From Rhyacophila brunnea (lineage: Eukaryota; Arthropoda; Insecta; Trichoptera; Rhyacophilidae), in the NCBI GenBank assembly GCA_022495005.1, contig JAGYXB010000376.1:62001-126000 (forward strand): a DNA stretch of 64,000 bases, in the 5' to 3' direction. Below the pieces are notes generated by a model. The model saw only the letters and a list, made by a program, of their open reading frames with translations, did not search any database and had not been told where the DNA came from. A program made the translations under genes and the position numbers. Shown here piece by piece: positions 48,137 through 60,079 of the stretch. Numbering within the stretch: position 1 is the first letter of the stretch; each line of letters starts with the position of its first letter.

Positions 48137-48457
48137 CATGCCCCCTGCATCCTGAAACGGGCCCCCAGGCCAGGATCTTTGGCGGGTCCACATACCTATC
48201 GCTAAGGTTACGCCAGTAAAATGCTCTACAGTAGTGTTTCCCAAATTCTGCACGGAAATTACCATTTAACTGTATCAATTATATCACATCAAATTGCAAC
48301 GCACAACCAAATATTTAAAATATTCAATAGTTCTGGAGTACTTTTTTTACTATTAGAGTAAATTTGTGATGTGTGTTAATCTCACTTAGCTTGTCGACCC
48401 GCCACGCTGGGCCCTCCTATGCCCGGGCCCCCAGGCTAGAGGCTTGTGGGGGTCATG
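48137..48457 (-). mobile_element. GGGGGCCCG-rich hAT-type MITE, family B copy 1
   Basis: Element bounded by CATGCCCCCTGCATCCTGAA on the left and GGGGGTCATG on the right, with perfect 8-bp direct repeats GTCCAAAG outside (48129-48136, 48458-48465). It contains GCCCGGGCCCCCAGGCTAGA, the reverse complement of the left end of the copies at 58159 and 59641. No coding sequence. Confidence 0.88.
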
Positions 48458-49336
48458 GTCCAAAGCTATATGAAATGACATACCTAGACAAAGTGTCGTC
48501 ACAAAATGGCTCCCTTAACTGTTAGCATTTTATGTAAATTTGTTACCTACCTATTAAATTTCATAATTTTTGCGAGGTTGTCGTATTCACATGCAAATAC
48601 GATCTTTAAAATAAATTGAGTAATACGCACCCACAAAAACTGTGTTCGTTAATTTGTTTAAAAAAAATGTCATCTCCATGAATATTGTATTATCTGTTTA
48701 CTCGCATTAATTGACATAAACAGGCTCACTACGTCTTGATGTATTTTTTTTCCATAAACTATCAGTTTATTGAAACTATCAGTTAGTTGTGGAATCATAG
48801 TTGGGAATTATTGTCTAATGGTACGGTGTGCTCTAATGGCTACTTGTGGCCCTCAAGTTATTTTTCGAAGTCACTCTTACTCTTATCTTTTCAAGAATTT
48901 ATTAAAACAAAAGTATTTTCCAAGTTTTAGCCCATTGATAGCACGAATACTGCCAAAATCATGAGTTCCCACAAAGGTTGGTAATAAATTAATATAGGTA
49001 ATCGATAAAAACCAAAATATTGTTGATTATTATTTTGCATTTTGTCACGTAGATATTCATTGCAGATTACATGTTGCATTCCAAAATGCGAGACGTGCTT
49101 ATTGTTTTAGTCTGGGGTCTGTGTTTCGTTTCCGAATGGTGCGCAACACCATTTTAGAGTACATAATATTATATCTCTTACGAGCAGTGGCGCAGGCGCA
49201 TTTTTAAACGGAAAGATTTGGTCAAACAATTACGCACAGCAGTTTAACAATAACATTAGGTATATGTGCGGTTTTTTAAATTGCAAGAATTTTGTAACTG
49301 CAGTAGATAAGTGGACTCAGATAGTATAATTCCATC

Positions 49337-49824
49337 CAGTGTTGCCAACTCTCGTTGACAAAAACATGCCAGATGAGGTAGAAAAACAAGCTATTTGGTA
49401 GTTCACATTTTCACAGAAACTCACTTCGAAATTGACAAATAATAATTAATTAATATAACAATCTATTATAAGTAATAATTAGGTAGTACCAGAGAATGGA
49501 ATCCCCGATAATCGTCAATGCCATGCCACATGCCTGGCCTATAATGGTATCATATATTAAATAATTATAATATATGATACCATTATATCACTATAACGCC
49601 AAGAATGCTCCTATTGTTTCGTGTCGTTCTATTTCTCAAGTACCGAAATACCCTCCGTTCAATATTTGAATAAATAAACTAAATATCTAGCTTATTTTCA
49701 GCACATTGTTGAAGGCATCAAAAACGCTAACAAAAATGCCACAAACTAGGTGCATTTTTTGCAAGCTAGATGCCTACCGAAAAATGCTAGATCTGGCAAG
49801 AAAAACGCTAAGTTGGCAACGCTG
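49337..49824. mobile_element. hAT-type MITE with CAGYGTTGCCAACT ends (family C)
   Basis: Left end CAGTGTTGCCAACTC, right end AAGTTGGCAACGCTG, flanked by perfect 8-bp repeats ATTCCATC (49329-49336, 49825-49832). 488 bp, no transposase. A perfect 19-bp hairpin lies inside at 49541-49586. Confidence 0.9.
49541..49586. repeat. Perfect 19-bp hairpin within the MITE
   Basis: ATAATGGTATCATATATTA at 49541-49559 is exactly complementary to 49568-49586 across an 8-nt AT loop. It may be intrinsic to the MITE or a small later insertion. Confidence 0.75.
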
Positions 49825-49832
49825 ATTCCATC

Positions 49833-50459
49833 CAACGTAAAATAATTAATGCAAGAATAGGTGAATATATTACATATAAATATTATGTGTCTCAGAGTAG
49901 TAAGTACTGTTATTATAGCATCATTTCTACGACACTAATACCAATACACTGTCATTATTATTCGGTGTGGTTATGTGAAAATTATCATTGCTACCTACTT
50001 CAACCACACCCCCATTTCACGCTCACGGTACGACGTCCATACACAATGGCCTCAAAATAATGAACCTGTTTATGTGCATTGGTAATTTAAATCTAGAACT
50101 ACATTCGCGAAGTCGGTCTTTACACAATAGTTTTGTCTAGGTTTTAAATATTACATTGAGATGAAATCAGATGATATCAATATCATTATTATCAAGCATC
50201 GAATTTGATTTTATATAAAGCAATTCTAGAATGGATCACTGAAGACCAGCAAAAAAAGTTCTGGTCCTATTTTACGGAAAAGACGTGTGTTTCATGCATT
50301 GGCCTATATTTTTTAAAATTCAATTTTTCATTGTACAAAAGGTGTTATTAAACAAAGGACTATTTTGTTTTTCAACGAATATTATTAGCAAGTGCAAATA
50401 CGTCGTGACTAAAATTTGGAAACGTCCTGCCGTCGGCTAGTAATTTAGTCAAGTACCTA
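49833..50459. other. No gene seen
   Basis: AT-rich; no recognised motif. Confidence 0.4.
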
Positions 50460-50640
50460 TCTGAAAATGTCCCTATGAGGCGGACGAAACCAGTCCTAAT
50501 TTATTGATTAAAAGTGAAATAAGTACTACAAAAAAATGCGTTTTATTAAATTAAAACAACAATACAATGCAGTTCCACCATGAATAATTGACAGTTAACA
50601 AAATAAAAGAAAGTACCTATCTATTTTTTGTATCCTTGAT
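50460..50640 (+). repeat. Palindromic dispersed repeat, copy 2 (half)
   Basis: Carries the right arm GAAAATGTCCCTATGAGGCG (50463-50488) and the outer end TTGACAGTTAACAAAATAAA seen at 17640-17850, plus TGCGTTTTATTAAATTAAAA, which in copy 1 lies in inverse orientation on the left side. The inverted left arm is missing. Confidence 0.55.
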
Positions 50641-50764
50641 TCAAACCATAAAAGTCAATTGCCAAAATTAACACAATTTGTTTCGAACGCTTTAAGATGT
50701 TTATAGTTAAGTACTAGTAAATTTCATCGTAATTACATTAAGACGCATGCGAGCCACATTCTAT

Positions 50765-50880
50765 TGGCAAAGAACATTGCGCGAATTGGCGCGAATTCAG
50801 TGGACGCGAGCTCGGGCCGCGCCGGCCGTCGTATTTTTTGTAGTAGGTAGGTATATTATGTATTTTCAAATTATGTATGC
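50765..50880 (+). mobile_element. tRNA-related SINE, family 2, GC-rich copy
   Basis: GCGCGAATTCAGTGGACGCG then AGCTCGGGCCGCGCCGGCCG and TCGTATTTTTTGTAG aligns in order with the family 2 piece at 45800-45850, and both are followed by TTTCAAATTATGTATG. The B-box region is altered. Confidence 0.45.
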
Positions 50881-51114
50881 CAAAAATATATAGCACAGAA
50901 CAGATTAATAAATATAATTCAGATAGGCTATACCCCAATACACTACATTTTGAAGCAGGGTTTTGTATGTTTGAGTGTCCTACGAAAATAAAACACACAT
51001 TATATACGTGCAATAGTGTGTGTTGCAACCTTAAAATACTCAAATATTGAATGAGCGTCAGTGCATAAGGCGAAAGCAGTTGTCAGAACGAAGGACAAAC
51101 TTAGAATGACGTAT

Positions 51115-51170
51115 TCTTCACACGTGTTTAAGTTAATCCCATATTATTCCACACTCGAGATCGGTTGCTT
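51115..51170 (-). repeat. CTCGAGTGTGGA dispersed repeat, copy 2
   Basis: The minus strand reads CTCGAGTGTGGAATAATATG then GGATTAACTTAAACACG, matching 44770-44805. Family unknown. Confidence 0.45.
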
Positions 51171-51981
51171 GTTACTCCACACCCGTTAGGTATTTCAGTT
51201 CCCATTAATCCTGTCTTTCCTGGTAGGTGTGACTGCCAATAATAAGCCACAAAATTCATGTTTCGTACATACATAATAATATCATCCTAATTTTAATAAT
51301 AAGCTTAGTAATTACATGTACTTATATGTCAAATACTGGATTATCGTAATCGTGTATTGGTTTGTAGGTATGTATTTATGACGTAATATTTGATTTGTAT
51401 AATAGTTTACCTTTGTGGGTAATTATTTGTGCACATGGTGTATTATTGTAAAAATAAACACAAGAGTATCTTTGCTTGCGAAACTGTTAGCAAGCAAAAA
51501 CGCATTAGCTTCGAGAAAGTTGATATTGATGCAAAGCAAAGGGACGCGGCACTGTCGCGTCGCGTTGTACTGAATACGAATTGCCAACACCCATACTAAC
51601 TGCTAACACGTGTATATGCGTACTGACATATTGCATCACATTTTCATTGATACGCTATTATTAGGTGAAAATTCAAACTTTTTCGACACTGACAATCTCA
51701 AATCTCTTCCGGGATCCTTTTGTTATACGAAAATAATTGTTACCCTTCAAATCAAACCGCCCCGAATTATTATACAGCATGGTTTACCAGGATGCTATAA
51801 TTATCCAAAATTAGTACTTGGTAATTAACGATTTTATCTTATTAAAATAATTCATTGGATTCAATTAACTGACAATTGTGAAATCAGGTAAATAATCATA
51901 AATTATCGGTATGGCGTCTTAAACTAGAGTCCTCTTTATATTCAGTATAGCTTGAATACTTTTTTCCCCCCCCCTTCTAGA

Positions 51982-52134
51982 TGCCTTTATGGATACCTCG
52001 CATTTGCTATCGAGGCTTCTTAAGGACTTTGGCACGCAAACTACTCTACTTGATGCTAGTCAAATGAAAATTGTGCCGGCTGAGAGAATATGCCTTATTG
52101 AAAACTATTCTTCTACCCGCATCGGGTATTGCTA
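51982..52134 (+). other. Possible exon after a strong 3' splice site
   Basis: A T6C10-type pyrimidine tract ending TTCTAG (to 51979) is a textbook 3' splice acceptor. After it one frame stays open for about 50 codons with protein-like composition: AFMDTSHLLSRLLKDFGTQT, TLLDASQMKIVPAERICLIE, NYSSTRIGYC, then TAA. I recognise no family. The next 200 bp stay less AT-rich and may be a 3' part or a decayed element. It could be an exon of an unknown gene, a pseudogene, or transposon debris. Confidence 0.2.
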
Positions 52135-52999
52135 ATTTGAATTCGGCCAGGGCCTATGAAACCGCCTTGCAAAAACCCTGGAAAATTCTTTGTAGCGCAA
52201 GGCGATGGTGATTCTGATGAATATTTTGTCGTATTCATTGGGAACTGAGGACTGCGATTTGTAGTCGAGTTTTTTCCCCTGGTAAAAGAAATGTCACATA
52301 GGACTGATATTCTGAGCATATACTTATCCTATCTTATATGATTGCAGTCACTGGATCTGAAAGGCTTTAATCATCACCATTTATTATTTTTATTCTTTTT
52401 ATTACACCAATACAGAAATTTAGCTTGAATACTGGATAGAGATTTATTGTACTTATACCTATGCGATATGTTCACAAGGGAAGAATATCTAGGACTATAA
52501 TAACTCTGTATAGGTAAGGGATATAGCAGATGTTCCTCGAAAACATCATAAACTATAGATTTTATGATGTGAACATTGATATTCATGTTACTACACCCTC
52601 TACAACGTTATGGGAATATAGTTAATTCATAATACATATTTATCTAGTGTAATCAGTACTTAATCCAAAGTGTACCTTAGATTTATGTATATAAAAACAT
52701 CCCATGCTGTAATATCTAACAATATAACATAATACGGAGGGAATTCGGTCATAAATTACTTATTGATTCATGTCTTATAATATCTAGTAATATTTTATAA
52801 CAGTTGATTAATCTATGTTATAATATAATCATATCATCACGATACGAAGTCAAAAAATTTGATCAAAAAAGAAAATAACAAAAACATAATCGCACAGAGC
52901 AGAACTAGTCACATAAAAAAACAGTGGAACTGTCAAGGGGAATCAATCCACGCAACATCCACCGATTCGGTTAAGCGTATGACTTAAAACTCCTCATGG

Positions 53000-53215
53000 T
53001 AAAAATACGTGTTACAGCACTCTATGATGCGGTCTGAATCTCAACACACTCGCAAAGTGGTGAGTCTTTCAAACCCCACTTCATCATAATATAATCACAT
53101 CTGGAATGATCACATCGGATTCGCTTCAGTCTGTACTTATTTTCTACATAATACGAGTATTATAATGCCCGATATTTTCCAGTCACGTCACCAGGCATCC
53201 TATTTTAGTTAAAAT
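53000..53215 (-). pseudogene. LINE C-terminal relic related to 46258-46640
   Basis: The minus strand reads KDSPLCECVEIQTAS before a stop, aligning with the LCKRVAIQTTEHIVESC block of the 46-kb copy. The neighbouring words (GCGGTCTGAATCTCAACACA; CCAGTCACGTCACCAGGCAT) match in the same order. Both are decayed copies of one LINE family. Confidence 0.55.
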
Positions 53216-53494
53216 CCAGACCAGATATGTAATAAATTACCATTATAGTATACTAGACCGCCATGAAAATGGTTCTGTAAAAAATTGTATTAAAGGTAAC
53301 AAGAACTATGTACCTAACGAAATTAAGTTTATTTTACCTCAAATATTGATAGCTTACCATGTGCAATATTTATTGAACTACGTCCGACATCATCGTCGAA
53401 ATTTGTGCACACGCCATTTTCATTTTTCAACAACGGGCTCGCAAGTATGATGATGGTTTAACAACGGGTTTGCTCGAACCGTCTGAATAATTAT

Positions 53495-53929
53495 GCTAGA
53501 AACACATTATGATCACATCACGTGAGCGCACGTGACCTTGCGCCACCGACAATATAATATGTGCAATGTTGTTTTAGGTGGTATTTAAAATGTTGTTATC
53601 AGACATAATTCCCACCCTGAAACACATTTTGAGACTAAAACTAATAGTGACAGTTAAATCTGTCAAAATTTATCAGAATTACATTAAGGTCACCTTACGC
53701 GTATCAATTCACACGATCAACTGTTATGGAATTATTTTTTTTATTTTCTGAAAAATTGCACATTTTTTAGTCGCGTACTCTTTACGTATCTTTGATTTTA
53801 GTGTTTTGGAAGGGGCTACAAATGACAAGTAATTATCGTGATGTTTTTGTAAGTTGTCAGTTTTTCTTAGTTTGTATTTATTATTATAGCATGTGCGCTC
53901 ACGTGATGTGATGATAATGTGTTTCTAGC
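53495..53929. mobile_element. MITE-like element with ~40-bp inverted ends
   Basis: The left arm GCTAGAAACACATTATGATC (53495-53534, continuing ACATCACGTGAGCGCACGTG) matches the reverse complement of 53890-53929 with about two differences. Interior 350 bp is non-coding. The target duplication is not clear, so the superfamily is open. Confidence 0.65.
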
Positions 53930-55376
53930 TTTACCTGTATAATTTTAGCGCGGCCGTCTTGTCACGTGCCAGTACTAAAAATCGAAAATTATTATTGTTA
54001 GCGTTAAACTGTGTCAACCAATATCAAGAGCGAACAATGGACTGGGTTGGGCATGTTCTCTCATTTTGATTTAATGAAATTTTAACACGCATACGTTAAG
54101 TATTTTGTGTCAAACGTGATGCTTAGCTTTAAAGTGAGGCTGTGTTTTTGAAAATGTCGAGAAATACTTACACCCTACATGGCCTACATGAATACATGAT
54201 TTTACAAATGTATGCTTTAAAAAAATATTGCTACTGAATAATACCATACTAATTGATCAATGTTGCTAACTTTTTTGAGTAACTACTCATCTAGCTTGAA
54301 AAATACGCATATGGCGTTAAAGCTAACGTTTTTTCGACACAGCAAACAGTCTAAATATCTCACAAAAAAACTAAAATGTTACACCGCATCTGCTTAAAAA
54401 ATCAATTTGACTGCTACCTTGTATCAATTCTGACATTTTAGTTGACAACATAATGCTCGATAGATTTTCATGTCATAAAAAAAAAATTCTGAAACAAACC
54501 AATTTTATTGCTTCTACCGGTGGCGAAGGGTAACTTTTGGGAAGAGGTAAGCTGTGGAGATCTGAGAAAAAGAGCACACTTGTCAGGTATACTTACGAGA
54601 AATAAGAAGATAATACGATATTACTACTAATGAATAGGTACACACCAATGACAACGACACTCTATTTCAATGAAACTTCTGAACTTATTCAATAAATGAA
54701 GTGGTAGTTATGACAACACTGTTATGCGCGAAGGTTTTAAGCTGTGCGATGGGAGCCTAACATATTTCATACAATTCGATAGACATACAAAAATATATCA
54801 CGATTCCTTGACAAATAATTCGACATTTATTTACGTCAATACAGATGGCGCGCTGTGGTAGGTATATATTTTTTTAAACCTTTGCTGATTGTTTTGTAAT
54901 CTGTATAATACAGTCCTACATATACGATATCTGTCGTCGGCAAATTAAATTATTTTTATATTATAAATATGTCAATATGCAATTAAAAAATATTTTTCTT
55001 AAGAAGGTATAGGTACTTTAAATAATCGCCTAGTATGGTGTCTTCGCCACTGGCTACTACTGATGTATGTAACTGTATGTAACAATAACAAAAAAAAGTG
55101 AACATCCGACTTCAACCACTGCGTCTTTCACGGTGCCATATTCAGAAAATTGATGTGTTCTTTCACATCAATAATATATTCTTAAAAAATATATTAATCG
55201 TTTTGTTGAATTGCCAAGCCTATTGCGATGGGTTGGTTTCCATTATCCATTGAGATTTACGCGACACCAATCTTTGTATCATGTCAGATGAAGTAATTCG
55301 AATTTCACCCGAAACTACCTCATTCGATGCTCCTGTAATAATAAATTGTATCATATTTCTCCACCATTAATTCATT
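53930..55376. other. No gene seen
   Basis: AT-rich; only short chance frames. Confidence 0.4.
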
Positions 55377-55775
55377 CAGGGCTTGAAATGGACCAGAACG
55401 CTCAGGACTGCAGCGTCGGTTTATGAAATCCATAGATTATCGCTTCGTCTCGTGGAAAAAATAATTTGACTGTCGGCATATACCAATCTAATATCTATTT
55501 TTATGAAATTATGCTAACGATGACCGAGCGGTTTAAGCGTCGGCCTATAACGTCGTGGGTCCCAGGTTCGAATCCTGGGTCTGGAAAATACACATATAGT
55601 TTTTCAATTTGTATTTGTCAGAGTATGGACCTAAAAGGTTGGGCAAGTGGCCAACACCCATTTCTCGTTATTAGGATCGGAAATGGTTTAAAAAAAATAT
55701 AAGATATACATAAAATTTGATAAATATATTAATGTTTTTCGGAAAATTATCGAGTGCTCCGTTTCGTAAAAATGT
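55377..55775 (+). mobile_element. CAGGGCTTGAAATG hAT MITE (family D) split by a SINE
   Basis: The left end CAGGGCTTGAAATGGACCAG and a following CGCTTCGTCTCGTGGAAA match 56627-56760. The right part (AAAATTATCGAGTGCTCCGT at about 55743) matches the right end of that copy but is decayed at its tip. A family 1 SINE (55510-55682) sits in the middle, so the MITE is older than the SINE. Confidence 0.7.
55510..55682 (+). mobile_element. tRNA-derived SINE, family 1, copy 3
   Basis: GATGACCGAGCGGTTTAAGC (A box) and CCCAGGTTCGAATCCTGGGT (B box) are followed by the body GTATGGACCTAAAAGGTTGG and end near ATTAGGATCGG. Inserted within the family D MITE. Exact target duplication not found. Confidence 0.75.
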
Positions 55776-56626
55776 GAGTGGATCCATGTAATAACTCACC
55801 TGATTCCGTTAAACGCGCCATTTCTAATATATTGTTCAATCGACCTTGATCGCAACTAATATCCATAATATGTATATTTTAGTCTCTTCTGTTTTTCTTT
55901 TCTTTGTTATTGCTTCACTACTTTGAATAAATTTCAATGTCATCAACGCTACCTATATTAATAAGTATACAATATTAATTTATCTATCTATAGATATATT
56001 TTTTTAATCTTTGGAATCGCTTTTTTACATTTTTACCATTATATTAGGCTAAATTTAATATCTTCACTGATTGCAAATTTTTGGTTTTTTTAATGTATTG
56101 TAGCTAGTAATCGTAACTGCCTCTTTTCTCAATTAAATAAAAATACATTCTTACATATTTTATATCTAGTTAGATTCCAACTACTTCTTGAAAAAAATTG
56201 CCAACATAATATAACACGATTTTACAATAGTTAATGGCAATTCTAGTTTCTATAATAAATCTATAAGAGAAAGAGCCATTTTTTGCAGGAGATACAAAAA
56301 TAATCTCTTGGTTTAAAATTGGTTGGTAAAAAATTGAACAGGCTAAAATCGTAGATATCAATACGAGATTTATTAGTTTGGTTGGTTTATCTAGTTTTTA
56401 TTAAATGTAAAAATACACACCTGACAAGAGACCGCAGTGAAGTAGAAGTGACAGAACGCCAAAGCGTGCGGCAAACTCAAGTGAACTTATTGTGTTTTCC
56501 CTTTCAATGTGACGTGTTGAACGAACGGCTAACAAATATTTCTCGTAAAAAAATATTTACGTATATTTTACTATCAGAAAGCTCGTAGTATGCTACGCTA
56601 TGTGGCGTACATTGTAATAATTTATT

Positions 56627-56904
56627 CAGGGCTCGAAATGGATCGGAACGCACCGGAGCGCCGTTCCGGTTCGTAACATCCCCAAAATTATTGCTCCGTC
56701 TCGTGGAAATATTAATTTGACCGTCTGAGCGAAATATGCCATATAATAAAAAAAATCTAACACATATTTAACACATATACACATATTTAATAACACATAT
56801 CTTATTTTTTTTAAATACATATACAATTAGATAATAATGTTAGGTAATATTTTCGTAAAATTATCGAGCGCTCCGGTTCGTAAAATTTTACATTTCGAGC
56901 GCTG
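56627..56904. mobile_element. hAT-type MITE with CAGGGCTCGAAATG ends (family D)
   Basis: 278 bp. Left CAGGGCTCGAAATGGATCGG, right ACATTTCGAGCGCTG, inverted with few differences. Perfect 8-bp direct repeats AATTTATT flank it (56619-56626, 56905-56912). GC-rich subterminal GAGCGCCGTTCCGGTTCG and inverse CGAGCGCTCCGGTTCG lie near the ends. No coding sequence. Confidence 0.92.
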
Positions 56905-57298
56905 AATTTATTTGTTTATACATAAAGATTACCGTGTTTTGTAGGCACTATATTTTTTCTATTCTTGTTATGTGTACCTACTAAGACTTATAGAAAGAAT
57001 GAAAATTAATATAAATTTTACTCTAGCTATTACGTTCAATTTATATTTTTTCATTTGATATTATATTATGCAGGATTATAATTAGCTATATTGTATGGAT
57101 CTTGGACGCCTTCAAAATATATCTTCACGCCTGTCTATCATGAGTTGCAGTTCTCCAGTTTTGAAGACCCAGTATACTTACTGTTAGGAAACCAACAGGG
57201 CAATACTCAGACCACAGAATGCTTAAAAAACGACCTGGAAAACGAATCAAGATAAAATTTACTGATTTGGTCTTTTAATTATAGTCCTGATATTACTC

Positions 57299-57420
57299 TA
57301 CGGCCCAGAAGAACTAAAATATAACGCAGATCTCACTGCACTACAAGAAATACGTTGGATAGGAAAAGGACACTATAGAAACGAAACTGCATTACATTTT
57401 ATTATTAGTAAATTGTTGTG
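57299..57420 (+). pseudogene. RTE-like LINE endonuclease fragment
   Basis: The frame reads YGPEELKYNADLTALQEIRW followed by IGKGHYRNETALHF. The block (D..ALQE.RW.G.G) is the conserved first catalytic Glu region of the apurinic-type endonuclease of RTE-like and related LINEs. Only about 40 codons are recognisable. The Glu of LQEIRW is kept. It may belong with the polymerase tail at 60.4-60.9 kb, separated by the hAT insertion at 57711-60172, or be an independent copy. Confidence 0.6.
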
Positions 57421-58158
57421 TGACACTTTACTGTTTTCTTCTTGTACGTTGTGATTTATTTAAAAGCCTTCTTAAGTGAAACTACTTATAGAGACCTCGC
57501 GAACATATGCTTACAATATGTCATTGTCATTATTTATTTGACATCATTTTTGCAATTTATTTTTGACCCTGCAATCAGTACAACTTTACTTGTAGTGCAC
57601 CAAGGTAGCGATGTTTTGGCGAGAAACAAAAATGAATATAGTCATTTTCACTTTTAACATGATTGAACCCGATTTACCAATTTACGCTATTTACGAGTAG
57701 CACTGTTCATCAGTAGCGCACCCAGGGGGGGGCCAAGGGGCCTTGCCCCCCCCCAAAAACATTGAAATTGAAAGCCAATAGATTAGACAAATAAAAACAC
57801 GGCAAAAAATGATTTTAAATTCTCCAGCACCCTCTAGAAAAATTTCTTAGATTTTAATTTCTAACACGAAAATTTCGAAACACTAATGTCGGGTTTTTTT
57901 AGAAACTCAATCTCTAATGGAAATGTCAAAAAATTATCGGTGTCCATCCGAATTCCGGAGTGGTGTACACCGAGTGCAATAGACAAAAGTGCAATAAACG
58001 AGAAATTAGGCTGTGTTCTGTTGGGTAGGTTTGTGTACCTATAAGTTAAATGCAATAATACTTTTTTTCCATTTTCAATTAATATTTTGGAACTTCACTA
58101 TTAAAAAACCCAAAATCGACGATACAAATTCGGCGAAAAGTACGACTACACCCACCAC

Positions 58159-58673
58159 CATGGGCTGACAGGGCTACAGCCTGGGGGCCCGGGCTTAAGA
58201 GGGCCCGGCGTGGCGGCTCGTCTAATTGTGAGATAAACACACACCAGAAATTTGTTATATTATCGCATGTGGCGCTATACTACTTCAGTACTTCATCAAA
58301 ATTAACATAAAAAATATGAAGTATGATGAAAATATGATATACGTAACTACATGATAATAATTCACGTGTATCTTTTTATATTACAATTATTTTTAGTGTT
58401 TCTATAAAAATAAAAATGGTTATTTATCCAATATCGAAGGGTCGAATGCTACTTGGCTACCACAAGAGAGGGTCGCGACCAGTGGTTCATAGTATGATAA
58501 CGATCGATAATATGATATGAGGTCCGACAAATCAAGAATTCAAGGGAATTATTTAACAATATAGTTAAATCCACGGAATACCATTTGGGAACACTACTGT
58601 AGAACATCACATTCCCCTTAACCCTGGTGATGGGTAAGGGGGCCCGCCAAACATTCATGATGTGGGGGCCATG
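58159..58673 (+). mobile_element. hAT-type MITE, family B copy 2
   Basis: Ends CATGGGCTGACAGGG and GGGGGCCATG with perfect 8-bp flanks CCCACCAC (58151-58158, 58674-58681). Near the left end it has AGCCTGGGGGCCCGGGCTTA, near the right end GGGGGCCCGCCAAACATTCA. 515 bp, longer than the other copies. Confidence 0.88.
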
Positions 58674-58960
58674 CCCACCACAGTCGGTGGTGGTGTAAAT
58701 TAAAAAAAAAACATTTTTTTCGGTGGAATTCAGCATAAATATTGTGGCTCTAGACCAGTGGTTCTTAACCGGTGCACCGCTGGCTTGTTGCAAGTGCATC
58801 GCGAAAATAGTGATAAAAACAGAAAAATCCGCGAAATAGCGAAAACCGAAAAAGTCCTTCATGAAATTATGAAAGCCGATGAAAGATCTAATGTGATTTC
58901 GATGTTGCCGAATCGATCGCACGCGTCTACCGTTGGCCTCACATAAATGAAAACAAAATA

Positions 58961-59338
58961 GTGGATCAATATCTATGCTGCAAAGAACTCACCGAGCGTA
59001 CGACATGACAAGATGTTTTTGATTCTATTTCTTCATATTTAGAAAAATCTAAAATATCATGGAGGAATTTGTATGGATGGTGCTCCGTCAATGTTAGGCT
59101 CATTAAAAGGATTTGTTACCCTCGCAAAGACAAGAAACCCTAACATTATAATATCTACGCACTGTTTTATTTACACAAGGAATCTATAGTTTTATTACCG
59201 CAGTGCTAAAACCTGTAATAGACCAATATATCAAATCCAGACCTTTAAAAACAGGCATTTTTAAAAAAAACTTTGCATTTATTTTCTATGGAAGCTAAGT
59301 ACGAATGTTTGATTTTTCACACTGAAGTGAGGTGGTTA
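58961..59338 (+). pseudogene. hAT transposase core remnant (ZBED5/SCAND3-like)
   Basis: Broken reading: VDQYLCCKELTERTT, stop, then SSYLEKSKISWRN. After a frame change it reads MDGAPSMLGSLKGFVTLAKT and STHCFIYTR, and after further breaks AKYECLIFHTEVRWL. DGAPSM.G...GF and the HC.IHR-like block are hallmarks of hAT transposases of the ZBED5/SCAND3/FAM200 group. Upstream to about 58757 the sequence starts CAGTGGTTCTTAACCGGTGC, itself like a hAT terminus, so part of the core may come from another nested hAT. No functional enzyme can be made. Confidence 0.75.
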
Positions 59339-59342
59339 AAGT

Positions 59343-60079
59343 GGCGCACCCAGGGGGGGGGGGTCAAGGGGCCCTGACACCACCCAAACATGAAAATTAT
59401 CAGAATGATTTTAACCATTGAAATTGAAAACCAATAAACCTTTGGGCTTAAACAAATAAAAACACTGGCAAAAAAATGATTTGTAATTCTCCAGCACCCT
59501 TTTTAGAACAATTTCTTAGATTTTAATTTCTAACACAAAAATTTCGAAACACTAATGTCAAGTTTTTTTAGAAACCCAATCCCTAATGGAACTGTCAAAA
59601 AAATTCTCGGTGTCCACTCGAATTCCGGAGTGGTGTAGGTCATGGATAGGGAGGGCTGACAGGGCTCTAGCCTGGGGGCCCGGGCTGTGGAGGGCCCGGC
59701 GGGTCGGGTTGACCAGATAAGTGAGATAAACACACATCACAAATAATTAGCTTTAATAGTAAAAAAAGCCGCTATTATATTTCATAGCCATGAAAATTTT
59801 CAATTACTTATATAATTGTGCAATATATTTTTTGATTATTATGTGTCGATACTTGACAGCTTCATTATTAATGTGGATGTATTTAAAATCGCCAATAATT
59901 CACTGTGTAACTACCCTTAATTTCAACTAAAACACAATTTGAAAAACGTTAATGTAGTGTTTCACACTGCCTTTAATCTTAGCGGTGGGTAGGGGGCCCG
60001 CCAAATATCCTAGCCTGAGGGCCCGTTTCAGGATGTGGGGACCATGGTGTAGGTACACCGAGTGCAATAGACAACGAGA
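59343..60079 (+). repeat. Second copy of the hAT left end, interrupted by a MITE
   Basis: GTGGCGCACCCAGGGGGGGG and the following about 290 bp repeat 57712-57970, with the shared words ATTCTCCAGCACCCT and GAATTCCGGAGTGGTGTA. The match resumes after the MITE at ACACCGAGTGCAATAGACAA (compare 57966). Confidence 0.85.
59641..60046 (+). mobile_element. hAT-type MITE, family B copy 3
   Basis: 406 bp with ends CATGGATAGGGAGGGCTGAC and GTGGGGACCATG, flanked by perfect 8-bp repeats GTGTAGGT (59633-59640, 60047-60054). The uninterrupted target is visible at 57960-57975 in the paralogous left end, which confirms the insertion. Confidence 0.92.
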
